Origin: Macrocystis pyrifera
Taxonomy: Eukaryota > Sar > Phaeophyceae > Laminariales > Laminariaceae
Direction of reading: 5' to 3'
DNA: 64,000 bases
NCBI GenBank assembly: GCA_031763025.1
Contig: JASSKH010000017.1
Span: forward strand, 8,162,254 to 8,226,253
Part shown: in pieces, positions 1 through 12,249 of the stretch
Position numbering within the stretch: position 1 is the first letter of the stretch
Layout: each line of letters opens with the position of its first letter
Made by a program: the position numbers and the translations under genes
The notes under the pieces: model-generated
Seen by the model: only the letters and a program-made list of their open reading frames with translations
Databases searched by the model: none
Told to the model about the DNA's origin: nothing

Positions 1-91
1 ATGAGTACCCCCCCTCCACCCCCCCCTTCCCCCGACTCTCCCACTTGTCCAATCCCCGACCCCCGTTTTCCCTTTCGTTGAATAAACGCAC

Positions 92-398
92 CTTCACGCT
101 GGACATGTTTTTTCGGCAGGTCTGTTCGTCCATAGCCTCTGTTCAAAGGGAAAACAGGGAAAGGGGAACGGGGGAGCAGGTAGACAGGTAAGCAGATACA
201 CGGACACGGATGGACGGACGGACAGACAGACAGACAGACAGATAGCAAAGGCAGGCAGAAAGACAGAGAGACAAGGAAAGACAAATATACAGAGAGACAG
301 ACAGACATATAGAAAAACAGACAGACAGACAAGACAGACAAGACAGACAGACAAGACAGACAAGACAGACAGACAGACAGACAAAACAGACAACAAAA

Positions 399-432
<34 letters not shown>

Positions 433-3400
433 GGAAAGACAGACAGACAGACAAGACAAGACAGACGAACACGATCGTCGAAAGGAGAAACCAGTGTTGC
501 GTTTATGCACTTCATTTGCCTCAACCCTCTCGGAACTGGTCGGAACTGGAGGGGGAAAACATGCCGAACACAAAGTAGCCATTAATAGGGCAGGTCACCT
601 ACAGATAGATCACCTAGACCCTAACCTGGCGCTATAAGATGTCGGTGCAGGATCTGTGTGCAGCACAGATCCAACCCAGGAGACACGAGCTACATCATGC
701 ACAGGTCATGCAGCTCCCACCCGGCGAACACCGAGCTACCGTAAATTCTACCAGTACAGATCAAGAACATCTCTTCTCTGACAGATGTACAGAAGATCAT
801 CAAGTTCGGAATCGATCATCTGTCGGAGGTGCGGTTTTGCATCCGAAAACAGCGACGTAAGAAGCTGTAGGGCACGTGCGCACAGCATAGGCGTTCTACG
901 ACTGATGTTCAACCTAAACGTTCCGAGGCTCCTATCTCCCCCCGAAGGTGTAACGCGGAATTCATCGGGGACAAACGCATTGATACGACTGATGCTTGGG
1001 ATGTGTGGGGCGGGCACCTTCAATACTTAAATACAGATATTCCCGCGGACTGTGGTATTACGGATGACCATACTCGTAGTAAATAGGACCTACGGTACAC
1101 ACAAAAACCTATATATTTCACTATTTTTACCAACAAGATTTGGTCCTACTTACTATGGTCCCCCGTAACACTAGCTGTGCCCCCTTCAACTACTGGCGCC
1201 CGGTAAGGATGCCGTGGTGGCTCAGAAAGTTCCCCACCCCCCCCCTCTATCGCAGAACGCCTCATTACGCTGATGCTCGTGCTGCCGCGCTCTCTTCCTC
1301 CTTTACACGGCGGTGTGAGAGTGTCGATGCTGCTGTAGCCTTGCTCTCGTACGCCCACGTACACCACTATTTTATAGTATTGTAGCACATGGTACCGATG
1401 ACAGTGTCGATCCCCTACAGCTACGAGTACGTACGTAGATATTTACATGAAATAGCATCGCCACATAAAAAAAAAGCAATACAAGCAGTGCGGATGCACG
1501 CTACGTAGGAGCACAACAGACACTCTACTCAAGTATTGCAACAGGTAATGTAATTCAAGTATTGTGACCGGCACCCTTAAGAGATAACTTTCGTACCCAA
1601 GCACGATGAATGCGAGGCAACCAAAACCCCACAAGTGGGACAAAGAAAATAGAGACTCCCGTCATGTCGCCGAACGGTGTCCGTACCCCTCTGTCCGTAC
1701 AAATAATGACCGTTCACATTGAATATCAATATAAAACCGGGTATTCGTACAGGGACATGGCAGTGGGATATACGTGCGACGGTTGCTCTGAGAACCCGGT
1801 GCCCACACGAGAGGGAAACAGGTGTCGAAAACAAATTGACGATGCCGGCAGCATCTGCCACAACGAGCTGCAGCCCCGGGGTGACTTGAAGCACTGACCG
1901 AAGCGCAACGCATAAGCAAAGGCTACATACACATCACCACACCACCACAAGCGCGCAAACGCAGCACGATGGCAACTCCTTCGTCCTACCCGCACGCTCT
2001 TCGTGGCATACGATACCTGGTACCTGGTGCAAGGTTTGACGAGAACACCGCTCTGGGTCGCCTCTTCGGCCGCCGCCATACTACATACAATCAAAAAGTC
2101 GAAAGGGCTCGGCAGCACAATCACTACCAGTGCTAAGTTTTGACGCGTTGTATACGGTGGAGGGGTATGATGGCATTTTTCTCTTCAAAAAATATTTCCG
2201 ACTGGTGGGGGGGGCGAGGCTCCTTAAGGGCACCAAGGAACTAGCCAACAAGGCGCATGCCCAAAAAGGCGCATGCCCAGTAGAGCGCATGCCTAATAAG
2301 GTTAACGCCTCACAAGGCGAATGCCTAACAAGGCGCATGCCCCACAAGGCATGCCTTACGGTTTCAACCCCATGTTCGTTTTCACAGTACTGCACGACTC
2401 GGATAGGTCATCATGATCTACAGTTACGTAGATAGATATATCATCTATTACTACCTACTACAGCAGTAGCACTGCCATTACGAGAGGTCGATAAGGGATC
2501 TGTGTAAAGCACAGATCCAAACCCAGGAAATACGTCCTACTGTAGACCACGAAGGCAAAAATACGGCTCCCACCCGGAAACATGAGCTAGATCATACATA
2601 TCATACACATGAGGGACCCTGAAATATCTACAGAACATCAAGAGGGGCCAACTACCTGTCCCGAGGTGTTCAAACCTTATCAGAGAAATGCCTACCAGGT
2701 ACCGTAGTAGCCCTCGGGGTTGTTTTTCTTTGTTGAGTCAACCCTTTCAGGACGGTAGTCCCGTCTTGGGGGACACACCTTTCAGATTCTAAGCAGTTTG
2801 TCCCCCAAAATGGGACTGCAGTCGTAAAAAGGGTTAAGAGTCCACTTACTTTTCTGGATCAGTTTTCGGGTGAGAAATAAACAGAGCTCATGAAACAAGT
2901 GAGGAAACAGCCCCATATGTACAACCCTTACTTTTAGGACCGCAGTCCCGCTTAGGGAGACAAAGCTCTCAAATTCTGAGTAGTTCGCCCCCTGATGGGG
3001 ACCGCGGTCCTAAAAGGTGAAAGTAAACACCTGGTGTGTGCAGTACCTGGCAGGCTCAATCTACCCTCTACAGCAGTATAGCGCACGCCTACAACGAAGA
3101 GGTTTGTTGTACAGACAGTTCGAGAACACACAAAAAAAAACAACGGCCATCATCAACGATGGTTTGCCTCACCGAATCTTGGGGTGAGGTTGGAGTAAAA
3201 CGTCTTGATCGTGGCATCCGCTTTCTCCACCCTAGGACGGACAGAAGGCGGAAACACACCCGGCGCGACAGGGCAAAGGCAGAAGAGAAACACACAAGCG
3301 TACCCGAAACGGTCAAAATCGTGAAAAAAATTGGCGAGGGGCAGCCGATGAGCAGCAGCAGCACCACCACCACCACCAGAAACTGCTGCCTGTTGGCGTG

Positions 3401-6400
3401 CCGTACCAATCTACCTCTGCCAGCGACGTCCCGTGCTGTATACGCTCGGTGCCTATTGCCCCTGCATTGCCACCCGCGCGAAACAAAAACGAAAACGAAA
3501 ACGAAACGATGGTCTCACGTTGCTGCCATCAATCAATCAGTCAATCAATCAGTCAATCAACCAGTCAATCAATCAACCAATTAGCGTAATTTCCTATCAA
3601 ATTTCTTCAACCCAGACTAGGAGCCGAAATGCCCTCGTCATCTCTCGCGACACACAAATCCCGCAGCGGAATATTCTTCTTTCGGTTCCCGATCACTCCC
3701 CATGATGTCCTCCACCTTTCATACAGAGTTCTATATACTCTGTTCTACATCATGGTATATCCGAGCTGTGCAATAGCAATACAGTAGTCAGACGTCGCAC
3801 GGTAGGGGGAGGGGTGTATTTATGATGTCGTGTATGTCCGTAGTCGTATGATTATAGACCCTCGCATCCTTACAATGCCGGAACGGAGCACGTCGGGTCA
3901 TCACCGACTAGGCATAAACATTGCTTGCATCAAGCACGAAGCGCCGTGAGGTGTTGGGCGAGTCGCATGAAGGGTGAGCTGCGTCCTACTAAGAACCGCT
4001 TTTGAGGCGGACTTGCATAGGGATGACGGCTTCGATGAGTTAATTTACTTTCCGGTGTGGTCACTTCCAGAGATAGCAATGGGTTTGCTATGTAACTGCC
4101 TCGTGGGTGCCTTGTCACATGCACACTGCGTGATGCGACCAACCCCCTTGTGCGGAGTTAAGGTTCTCCACCCCGCACAGATCATCCAACGAGATCACCA
4201 GCTGTAACCGACCCCCAAAAAAAAACAAAACAACAAACGGTACCCTGTTTGTCGTTGCCAACCGACGCCAACCCAACCTGTATATATAATATGGGGGGGG
4301 GGGGGGGGGAAGGGGGGTGTACTCAATAGGAGAGATGTACTCAATCTCATGCATGGCCGTAGTCGTAAGACCATAGACCCTCGCATCCCTACAATGCCGG
4401 GACGGAGCATGTCGGGTTTTCACCGACCAGGCAGACATTGCTTGCACCAAGCGCGAAACGCCGTGAGGTGTCCGGCGAGTCGCATGAAGGGTGAGCTGCA
4501 TCCTACTAAGAGCCGCTTGTGAGGCGGACTTGCATATGGATGACAGCTTCAATGAGTTAATTTAATTTCCGGTGTGGCCACCTCCGGAGACAGCAATGGG
4601 AGTACTATGTAACTGCCTCATGGGTGCCTTACCTTGAACACTACGTGATACGATCAATTCCCTTGTGCAGAGTAAAGGTTCTTTACCTCGCACAAATGAT
4701 CTAACTCGACGACCAGCTGTGGGCGACCGCCAAAAAAAAAAAAAAAAACGGTACCCTGGACGTACCCTGGACGTCTAGCTCACGTAGTGAGCGGCATGCT
4801 TTACAGTGTCGTTGCCAACCGACGCCAACCCAACCCATATATAATGTATAATGGGGGGGGGGGGATACTTCTGGGCTTGAACGTTTCTGACTGACGGGGG
4901 CTCCTCAACTGAAGAAATAAAATACTTGAGACAAAAAAAAAAAAACTTAAAACCCGAAACCCAAAATCCCCCCCCAAAAAAACAAACCATCAACCAAAAG
5001 CCAAAAACCAAAACTGCAACAAAAAAGAAAAACGCGGACCTGAACACCAGCTGCCCTCCCATGTCCGCGTCAACGTAGAGAAACTTGTCTATCCCCTTCA
5101 TTCGGTCGATCACGGTGCGAAGAGACCGCTGGCGCGGCAACTCGAGTTGGACCTTCACAAACCGCGCGAGGACATAACATATACATATATATTGAGCACA
5201 GGAGTACAGCCAGAGCCATTGCGGCGGAAGTGCGTTTGGTGTGGTATGTGGTGTGGGGGAGACGGGAGGGGGTGGGGGAGGGGGGGGAGAGGGGGACCTT
5301 GACAAACCGCATTAGGTATCGTATCGAGCACAGAGGAAGAGCAAGAGCAGTTGCGGCGGAGGCGTATTTAGGGGAGTCGGGAGAAGGGGAACGGGGTGGA
5401 CGACGCTTTGCCGCTTTTTTTTGTTGGCACAGAGCGATCGGTGCACAGTAGCTGCTGTGCCATTTCTGTTGTTATTCAAGAGGTCAAGAGGAAAGCGGAG
5501 GCAGTCAGACTTGCCTCCGTCGGTTCAAGCAAGTCCCCAAACGTCAAACGCTCAAATCCGGGCGACACGCGACCGCCGCTTGCGGAACGCGTCGGGGGGG
5601 GGGGGGGGGGGCGCTGAAGCGTGGGGTAGGTGGGGGGTGGGCGAGGGGGGGGGTGGGGGTAGTGGCCGGGGGTGGGGGGCGGAGGGTGGGCGGAGGAGGC
5701 GTAAGGGGTAAGGGTGGAGGGTGGAAAGTGGGCAAGGGGGGGGGGGGGTGGCGGTGGCGGTGGACTCCAGCGCTGTCGTGCAGCGACCACTTCGCTCGCC
5801 AGCGCGCCGAATACTTCCAGGAATTGATTGTTAGCTTCCATGGGTGATGGAAAAGCGGGTAGCGTTGTCGTCTGATAGGAGTCACAGCACCGGTGGATTG
5901 AACCGGGCACAGCACGCACGCCAACCGGGTGAGTCGACGCACGGCGGAGGGTTCACGTAAGCCGCCGCGCCTCAGCAACCTTCGCATGCAGCAGCGACAT
6001 GACACGACCAACCTGCAATAAAAAAAAACACTACGAGTACGGGACCGCCTTGTCGCTCCTATCAGTCCGTATATGAACCCCCCTTCCCCCCACCCACCCC
6101 CACTCCCTCCCTCTCTCCCTCCCTCCCGCCCCCTCGCTCTCAGGCCCCGTCCCTCTGCCGATTCCGCTCACGCGTGCACAGACATACACGACACACGCGC
6201 ACACGCACTACATGCACATACATGCACACAGACACGCGTAGTACACGTACGAGAATGAACGCGCAGGGACGTACATATGTACGCACACGCACGCACATAC
6301 ATCGGGACATGCAAGCACATGGATACGCACATAGACGGGCATACGCGCACCTGGGGCATTTGAACCTTCGGCGGGCGGTAGTACGAGGCCTCGTTAGCCG

Positions 6401-9400
6401 GCATAACCTTCACGGGAATGTCATGCACCACGTCGATCTCCAGAGCCTTCCCACCGTGAGCGGTTCAAACACGCCGTCAGCGGGGTTTGTGCAGTCAAAA
6501 TGAGGCGTTTTAGTCGCAGCAGCCGCAAATGAGAGAATGGAAACGACGAGGAGTTAGAAAAAAAGGGGCTTTACGTACACCTGGTACTCGTTCAGGGGTT
6601 TGACAGGACATGTAATGCGTTAGGGAAGCGTCAGGGGGGGGGGCGAGGGCGTGAAGTTATGCCATGGAAGTCATGCCATGCATGGTCGTAGTCGTAAGCC
6701 CATAGACCCTCGCATCCCTACAGTGCCGGGACGGAGCACGTCGAGTTTTCACCGAACGGGCATAAGCATTGCCCGCACCAAGCTATGCGAAGCGTCGTGA
6801 GGTGAGGTGGTTGGCGAGTCGCATGAAGGGTAGGCTGCATCCTACAAATAACCGCTTGTGAGAGGCGGACTTTCTTGCACGTGGACAACAGCGTCGATAT
6901 TCGATTTGTTTGTTGGTGTGTGTGTGCGGGGGGGGGGCAGGGGCTGTACGTGAATATCGAGGAGTTTAGTCGGCATTGCTGCAAAGGAGAGGGTGGGAAA
7001 CGATGACGGAATTGATACTCAGTACAGTACAGGGGGGATACAACCGGTATTTCCTTAGGATAGCGTCAGGGCGGGTCGTTACTGCTGTGCTTGCTGTGCT
7101 GTTCTGCTGTACTGCTGTGCCACGGCGCTGTTCGACTGCGCAGTGCTTCAGTGGTGCCGGTTTATCGCTGTGCGATGCTACCGTGCTGCTGTGCTACTGT
7201 CTGTCCTGCTGTCTGTGCTATACATAATGCGTCGCTGTCCTAATGTGCTCTGCTGTGCCACGTGCTGTGCTTCTGTGCTACCACCCAACCCAACTCCGCC
7301 GAACTCGACCCAACCAAAGCCAGCCTAGCGCAGCCCAACGCACCCCCAGCCCAACCCAATCAAACCCAATCCGCGCTATCCAAGCACTAAAAATGTGTGA
7401 TTTTTTGCTCACCCTGGTCTCAATGGACAGGCACGGCTGGCCCGCCCGCTTGGCCAGCTTGATCTGGCACGTGGGAGCGGTCCTGCCGGAGTTGAGCGAC
7501 TGCAGGAGGAGCGACGCGTTGGCCTCGAACAGGATCTCGTTGCCCGCCCTGCTCTCGATGCGGTACTCGTGAAACAGCATGTCCTTCCAGAAACGAGACC
7601 GCGCAGACAAAAACAACAACAACAACAACAACAACAACAGCAGCAACAAAATAACCAATAACAACGAGAGCATCGCATGGAGAGCAGGAGAAAGCAGAGC
7701 AGGTCAGAAAAGAGCAGATCAAGTCAGAGTAGAGCGCTCACAGTGCATCCATGAAAGCATGGTACGGCATAGAAAGGAATTCGACAAAACTTGCTTGGAT
7801 AAGCACATGGCCCTTGCTGGCTTATTACTGACGGAGGAGGGGGGGGAGAAACGGGGGCGGGAGAGAAGCCAGAGACAAGCGTGAAGGGGGGGGTCGGGGG
7901 TCATATAGGACACGGGAGGACGAGCAATGGCCGCATAAACAGGCATAAACAGTGTGCAGAGGGCGTGGACTTTATCCACCGAGCACGGCGTGAGGCTTGC
8001 ACGATCGCAGCGCCCACAATCGATCTCTTGGGGCTGGCCGCAAACGGTATCGAGAAAACGAAAAATCAAGTTACTCACCTTCCGTAGAGTGTCCCTCTCC
8101 GTCCCGAAAGGGACGCATGGTCAATGGTCACGTGATCAAGGCAGGCAACAAAAGGGTGGCAAAGTAACTCTCCTCACGAATACCACACACAATCCGGATG
8201 ATGTCGCGCACCAGATGCTGCATACCTGATACACATTATATTCATACGCACCATGCACCACATGACGAGCAGGAAAAGGCTCCCACAGCTCCGTGGATCA
8301 AACTCAAGCATGCGGCACAACCACCAACATAATTCTCGGACCACACGAGAAGGAACCGCCCCACAAGCGGCTTGTCATCTCAAACCATTCAAGCCGTTTC
8401 TTCCCTCCGATCCCTGCCCCCCCCCTCCCCCCCTCCACGCATCTACAGCACACCTCCTTCCCCCCCTTCCTCTCTGTACCCTTCTGCCACTGACAATATG
8501 AGACAACGCTGATTCCAAAGCAGCTTTCCCGAAAATGTTTACTGACATCGCAAGGGGGTTGGGCAACCGCTGCATGGCGACACTGCTCTTCCTATAGCCG
8601 TGGTATAACACGTCCTTTCTGAATCAATAAACGGTCAACAACGAAATAGCCCGTGGAATCATACACGAGTACGCCACGTCTGTATCACTCCTCACCCCGC
8701 CCCCCGCCCGCCCTGCCCCCCTTTCCTCCCTTCCCTCCCCCCACCTCCCCTCCTACTCCCTCCCACCCCTAAATTCTCCCGTTCTCCCTCCTATTTCTCC
8801 TCCCCGTTCCCGTAGTTCTGTCTCTGCCCTTGAAGCCTGACTTACCTGCTGCAGCTCGGCGTAGACGTCGACCCCTTCCGATCCGCTCTCCTGCACGGAG
8901 AGGTGGACCGTCTCCTCCGTCAGGTGCACCACACACAACGCTCCGATCTTCTCGATCGCCCCTATCAGGCCTGTCACCACCATCAGAACCAACACCAACA
9001 CCAACACCACCACCACCAACAACAACACCGACACCAACACCATCACCAACACCAACACCAACACCAACACCAACACCAATACCAACACCAGCAACACCAC
9101 CACATGACAAACGCCACCACCAACAACAACAGTATAACCACCAGCAGCACCAACACCAACAACAATACCACCACCAACACCACAACCACCAGCAACAGCA
9201 ACACAACCAGCAGCGACACCAACACACCAAAACGCCAACATCAATACCGTCAACACAGCGAGCATCACCAACACCAACACCACCAACATCAACACCAGTA
9301 CAGTACCGCCGAAAGCACCACAACCACCATCAGCACCAACACCAGCGGGGGGAGGCATAGTGCACGTACGACATCGAGGGAGGGGAGGGGAGGGGACGGG

Positions 9401-10760
9401 AGGGGGAAGGGGCAAAAGGGGCGAGGGAAGAGGGTGCAGGGTTCACTGCGGTCATGCGCGGAGGCCAAAGCCCCGGAAAGCGTCAGCTGCGGGGTGCGAC
9501 CGCTCCAAGCCCATGCCACGAGCATCAGAGCACACACCCTGTGCGTTCTTGTTTCGCTCACCGAACCGAACCGTGAGAGCCGGTACCGGTACGATTTAGA
9601 CCGCAGGAGATTGATCGTTTGATACAAGTGTACACATAACACTTCTTGCGGACAGCAGTGCCGGCAAAATAAAACACACGGCAGTGGTAAAGTCATGGAA
9701 AAAAAAAAAACAACAACAACACCAACAACACGCGGTTGGGGAGGGCGACAAGCGGGCTGGAATTGCTACTACAAATTCTCAACGTACCTGGTACGAAAAG
9801 TTGTTTTAGGGGCGGGGTGAAGCGACCACAGGGGTGAGAGGTGTGTGCTGACTTATCCGCCAGCCGTCTAGAGTGTATATGATGTATTGCAAGGATGCGA
9901 CTAATCGCACACCCCTAGACCGACCTTGAAAGCCCGCTTGCTCCATGCACATCAGGGAGGGCGCCAACACAGAAGAGGGTGGCTAGAGAAATATGTAGCT
10001 GAGACGCTTTCCTGAGACGGAGTCAGTCGGTTCTCGCAGCCTCTTGGTTGTGGAGCAACCGAGCTGTGAAAGTCGAGTCTATATAGGGGAGTGCGATGTC
10101 TCGCATCCTTGCGGTAGTGTAGCGCTACCTACGCGCGTGTCGTGCAAGGTGCAACTGGTTGGAGATACGCCAATGAGGGTGGGCATATGTAGTAAAAAGC
10201 AGAACCCACGATGGACCTGAAAAAAACGTGCATCCCCCTATATATATATTTGCACGCTGTATCTGCTTCTGATCACTACCTTCCCCAGTGATACTTTGCG
10301 ATACGTGACGAAACCAGACGCTTAACCGTGTATGGTGCCCAGGCACAACACACGTGTCCCATCGGCTAAGAAACCCACCTGCACCCGCTGGAGGGTTATG
10401 GGTACGCAACCCCTCTCGATAGCCCTCTCGAGAGCCCTCTCGAGGGCTTAGGCGTCAAGGAGGTAGTCGGGTCAAATCCCTCTGGAGGGTGCTGGGTTCA
10501 AACCCTCTATAGGGTATGGGATTTTCGACCCCGGAGCCCGAGCTGTTTCGTTGGGCCGATGCTCGTAATCGTCAATTGGTTCCGTCACTTTTTCCCCTCT
10601 CAAGTCAACTTTTTTTCTTCATTTTCCCCCCCTCGCACATCCCACAAGGGTTCATACTGCTCTCTAGCTGATACGGTACGGCTTTGATGGTGACAGAGTA
10701 TATACCCCTACCTGCGAACACCAGCAGCTTGTCCTGGACAATCTTCGCCTTGAATCTCAT
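92..10760 (-). CDS. HUS1: HUS1 checkpoint clamp subunit, 3' end beyond window
   Basis: HUS1 is a subunit of the Rad9-Rad1-Hus1 (9-1-1) ring, a PCNA-like nuclear clamp loaded at damaged DNA to activate ATR signalling. Exons read on the minus strand: 10760-10712, 8970-8846, 7583-7413, 6446-6351, 5152-5040, 3231-3173 and 138-92. All junctions are GT..AG and all phases agree, giving 220 codons without a stop. The start codon at 10760 opens MRFKAKIVQDK, the typical HUS1 N-terminus. Later family matches are the IEKIGALCVVHLTEE strand region, LFHEYRIES, VVHDIPVKVMPA and LPRQRSLRTVIDRMKGI followed by IKTFYSNLTPRF. HUS1 proteins are about 280 residues, so roughly 60 residues lie left of base 92. The sixth and seventh exons are very short; the seventh (EAMDEQTCRKNMSSVK) rests mainly on phase and position. 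Introns of 1-3 kb hold many transposons. Confidence 0.9.
207..466. repeat. (CAGA)n microsatellite
   Basis: Interrupted CAGA/CAGACAA tetranucleotide array just upstream (minus sense) of the last visible HUS1 exon. Its translation gives the Cys/Leu/Ser-rich open frames on the minus strand, which are not genes. Confidence 0.95.
598..770 (+). repeat. Repeat C, copy 1 (hairpin GATCTGTG/CACAGATC)
   Basis: Shares with three other loci a core with a short hairpin (GATCTGTG, 5-nt loop, CACAGATC), then CCAACCC, GAGCTA and ATCATGCA motifs. No coding content. Superfamily unknown. Confidence 0.7.
1056..1168 (+). mobile_element. Family A MITE, copy 1
   Basis: Non-coding element of about 110 bp with near-palindromic ends: TATTACGGGGGNCCATAG at the left and its inverse CTATGGNCCCCCGTAATA at the right, extended on both sides by a TAA/TTA-ATAGGACC segment. 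The asymmetric core reads GGTACACACAAAAACC then TATATATTTACC; plus orientation is defined by that order. Possible TA target duplication, not proven. This copy lies in HUS1 intron 6. Confidence 0.9.
2213..2362 (+). repeat. GCATGCC minisatellite with conserved left flank
   Basis: Six or so degenerate units built on AAGGCGCATGCC. The left flank (GGCTCCTTAAGGGCACCAAGG) matches, in reverse complement, the flank of the larger AAGGCATGCCTT array near 43.2 kb, so both belong to one family. Confidence 0.75.
2396..2665 (+). repeat. Repeat C, copy 2
   Basis: Longest version of repeat C in the window. It starts with a GGTCATCATGATCTAC segment also seen in copies 3 and 4, then GAGAGGT, the GATCTGTG hairpin, CCCACCCGG and ATGAGCTAGATCAT. 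Confidence 0.75.
2739..2836. mobile_element. Family B palindromic MITE, copy 1
   Basis: About 100 bp, ends AACCCTTT..AAAGGGTTAA, with internal arms containing GGTAGTCCCGTCTTGGGGG and CCCCCAAAATGGGACTGCAG. The whole element can fold into one hairpin with a small loop around CAGATTCTAAGCAG. Confidence 0.85.
2921..3019. mobile_element. Family B palindromic MITE, copy 2
   Basis: Same arms as copy 1 (GGACCGCAGTCCCG and CGCGGTCCTAAAAGG), more diverged, 85 bp away from it and just downstream (plus coordinates before) of HUS1 exon 6. Confidence 0.8.
3800..4222 (-). mobile_element. Family S SINE-like element, near full length
   Basis: Family S runs about 430 bp. In element sense it starts with a T run and GGCGGTCG-like bases, contains GCAGCTCACCCTTCATGCGA, GTGCAAGCAATG, GGTCGGTGAAAACCCGA and CCCGGCATTGTAGGGATGCG, then GGCCATGCATGA and a C-run tail. 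Here it lies on the minus strand: the tail is the short G-rich tract near 3805 and the head is the A run at 4208. It carries no open reading frame of its own. It sits in HUS1 intron 5. Confidence 0.85.
4290..4757 (-). mobile_element. Family S SINE-like element, full length
   Basis: Second minus-strand copy, 70 bp from the first. It has an uninterrupted poly-G (poly-C in element sense) tail next to a duplicated GAGTAC-type motif and a 17-A (T in element sense) head. Confidence 0.88.
6655..6900 (-). mobile_element. Family S SINE-like element, 5' truncated
   Basis: Contains the GGTCGTAGTCGTA to GCATGAAGGGTAGGCTGCAT part of family S on the minus strand, in HUS1 intron 3. The element's 5' third is missing or unrecognisable beyond 6900. 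Confidence 0.8.
7612..7648. repeat. (CAA)n microsatellite beside HUS1 exon 3
   Basis: AAC/CAG triplets 27 bp outside the exon 3 acceptor; on the minus strand this is the T-rich tract preceding the splice site. Confidence 0.85.
8975..9350. repeat. CAACAC/CACCAA low-complexity tract
   Basis: Long Asn/Thr/His/Gln-rich simple repeat directly outside the HUS1 exon 2 acceptor. Overlapping open frames on both strands are artefacts of a stop-poor sequence. Confidence 0.9.
10408..10520. repeat. CCCTCTCGAGAGGG palindromic repeats
   Basis: Several overlapping imperfect palindromes (CCCTCTCGAGAGCCCTC, CCCTCTGGAGGG, CCCTCTATAGGG) inside HUS1 intron 1. No coding function is evident. Confidence 0.6.
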
Positions 10761-11532
10761 TCTCTAACCTCCGCCCTTCCCCCCTTTCTTCCCTCTCTCT
10801 TTCGGGGCGCTTTCAGTTGCTCACGCCCCTCTCCTCGTCTCCTGACCGAGCAAACGCTTCCTTCGTTCCTTTGCTCCTTTCGCTCTGTCCTCCGTCCCTC
10901 CCTCCTTCCTTTCCTGCCAGTCGCTGTTTCTGCGCCAGATAAGACGATCGTACGGTTAATATCAGAAAAAATACTCCGTGTCTGTCTGGTACCTACAAGG
11001 CATAACACAGAAAGTGGTTCTCCCCTCTTCATTTTGCGTCTCCTCATGTAGGTACAGTTAGAAGTCAGTTGCAACCACCATTTGGCCACCTCAGTTTGGC
11101 GCTCGCCCCACTATTCTCCCTTCGTTTGTGTTCCCGTGTGTTTTAGAGTTCGCCCGTTTCTGCCTCTCCCTCCCCCTCCCTCCCTCTCTCTCTCCCTCCC
11201 TTCTTGCTTTCCTACCTCTGCGTCCCGTTTCTCCCCCTTGCTTGTCTCTCTTTCCCTCCCCTCCCCTCCCTCCCGTATTCGCGTTTCCCCTTCCTGCCGC
11301 GTGTGAGCTTCTTCTCTCTTCTCCTCTCCTCGCCCCTCCTCTCCCTCCCCTCTCCTCTTCTTGTGCTGCCCGCCTGCCTATTAGCCAGCCTGTTGACGTG
11401 GACGTTGAAAATAGACCAACCTGTACACACCACGTTTTGATATTATATTAAACGTCAGCTTTAGAGGCGGTTATTACTGTATAACGCACCTGTTGTTGGC
11501 TGTACCTAGCACGTACGTAGCCACCCTATAAA
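10761..11532. other. Upstream of HUS1, no gene seen
   Basis: This stretch is the presumed promoter side of HUS1. It contains a long pyrimidine-rich tract (about 11100-11360). I see no convincing exon; open frames follow the CT bias. Confidence 0.5.
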
Positions 11533-12204
11533 GTCAGAGTACCAGTACCAGTCATTGGGACTCAGTTTTAGACTCGCGAGTCCGAGTCATTTTGAAATAC
11601 TGAGCCCTCAGGGTGCCAGAAGCTGAAAAAAGTGAGTCCTCGCGAGTCCTTAGGGTACCAGAAGCTGAAAAGACTGAGTCCTCGCGAGTCCCTAGGGTAC
11701 CAGAAGCTGGGATGACTGGGTCCTTGCGAGTCCACAGGGTACCAGACGCTGAAATGACTGAGTCCTCGCGAGTCCACAGGGTAGCAAAAGCTTAAATGAC
11801 TGAGTCCTCGCGAGCACCGTGCCAAAGGGTCGCACAACACGTTTTTTTTTATTTGTATCGTGTTTACGCCCTTCAAAAAAACTGCAACAGTTGTCCAAGT
11901 ACCTCTACTGGTCACCAGGACTCAGTCATTGACTCGCGAGTCCGATTTCTTCTGAAGTACTGAGTCTCCCAGGGTACCAGAAGCTGAAACGACTCGAGTC
12001 CTCGAAGGTCTCCAGCGTACCAGAAGCTGAAATGGCTGAGTCCTCGGGAGTCCGCAGGGTACCAGAGGCTGAGATAACTGAGTCCTCGCGAGTCCCCCAC
12101 AGGGTACGGGGAGCTGAAGTGACAGAGTACTCGCGAGTCCCCCGGGCCCCTGGGGGTGCCAGGCACTGGAATGAACCGGTACTCAATGGTACTGGTGCTC
12201 TGAC
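11533..12204. mobile_element. Inverted-repeat-bounded minisatellite element (CTGAGTCCTCGCGAGTCC)
   Basis: Two blocks (about 11570-11830 and 11925-12175) of ~44-bp tandem units, each with CTCGCGAGTCC, CAGGGTACCAG and AGCTGAAATGA. They are separated by 90 bp and enclosed by an 18-bp inverted repeat with one mismatch: GTCAGAGTACCAGTACCA at 11533-11550 and its inverse at 12187-12204. The central block start (ACCAGGACTCAGTCATTGACTC) repeats the left one, so the second block may be an internal duplication. The Ser/Phe/Trp-rich open frames are translations of the units. Confidence 0.75.
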
Positions 12205-12249
12205 GACCTTGGCTGCCCTGGCGTAGTGCGCTGGTGAAAAGCAGGTTTC

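Larger units (their letters stand above)
139..3172. other. HUS1 intron 6: repeat-filled 3 kb intron
   Basis: This intron holds a (CAGA)n microsatellite, two copies of the hairpin-bearing repeat C, one family A MITE, two family B palindromes and a short GCATGCC minisatellite. No other exon is supported. Open frames here are translations of simple repeats. Confidence 0.7.

Noticed and set aside
94..582. 162-codon Cys/Leu/Ser-rich frame on the minus strand
   Set aside because: Translation of a CAGA microsatellite; it has no coding composition and overlaps a real HUS1 exon in another frame.
5870..5950. tRNA-like B box (GGTTCAATCC on the minus strand near 5895)
   Set aside because: No A box at proper spacing and no acceptor stem.
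8753..9622. Long overlapping frames on both strands (Val/Leu-rich and His/Gln/Asn-rich)
   Set aside because: Both come from the CAACAC/CACCAA simple repeat. The only real coding part is HUS1 exon 2 at 8846-8970.
10125..10409. 94-codon minus frame (MRTHNPPAGAGGFL...)
   Set aside because: Lies within HUS1 intron 1, no family match, and spans palindromic repeats.
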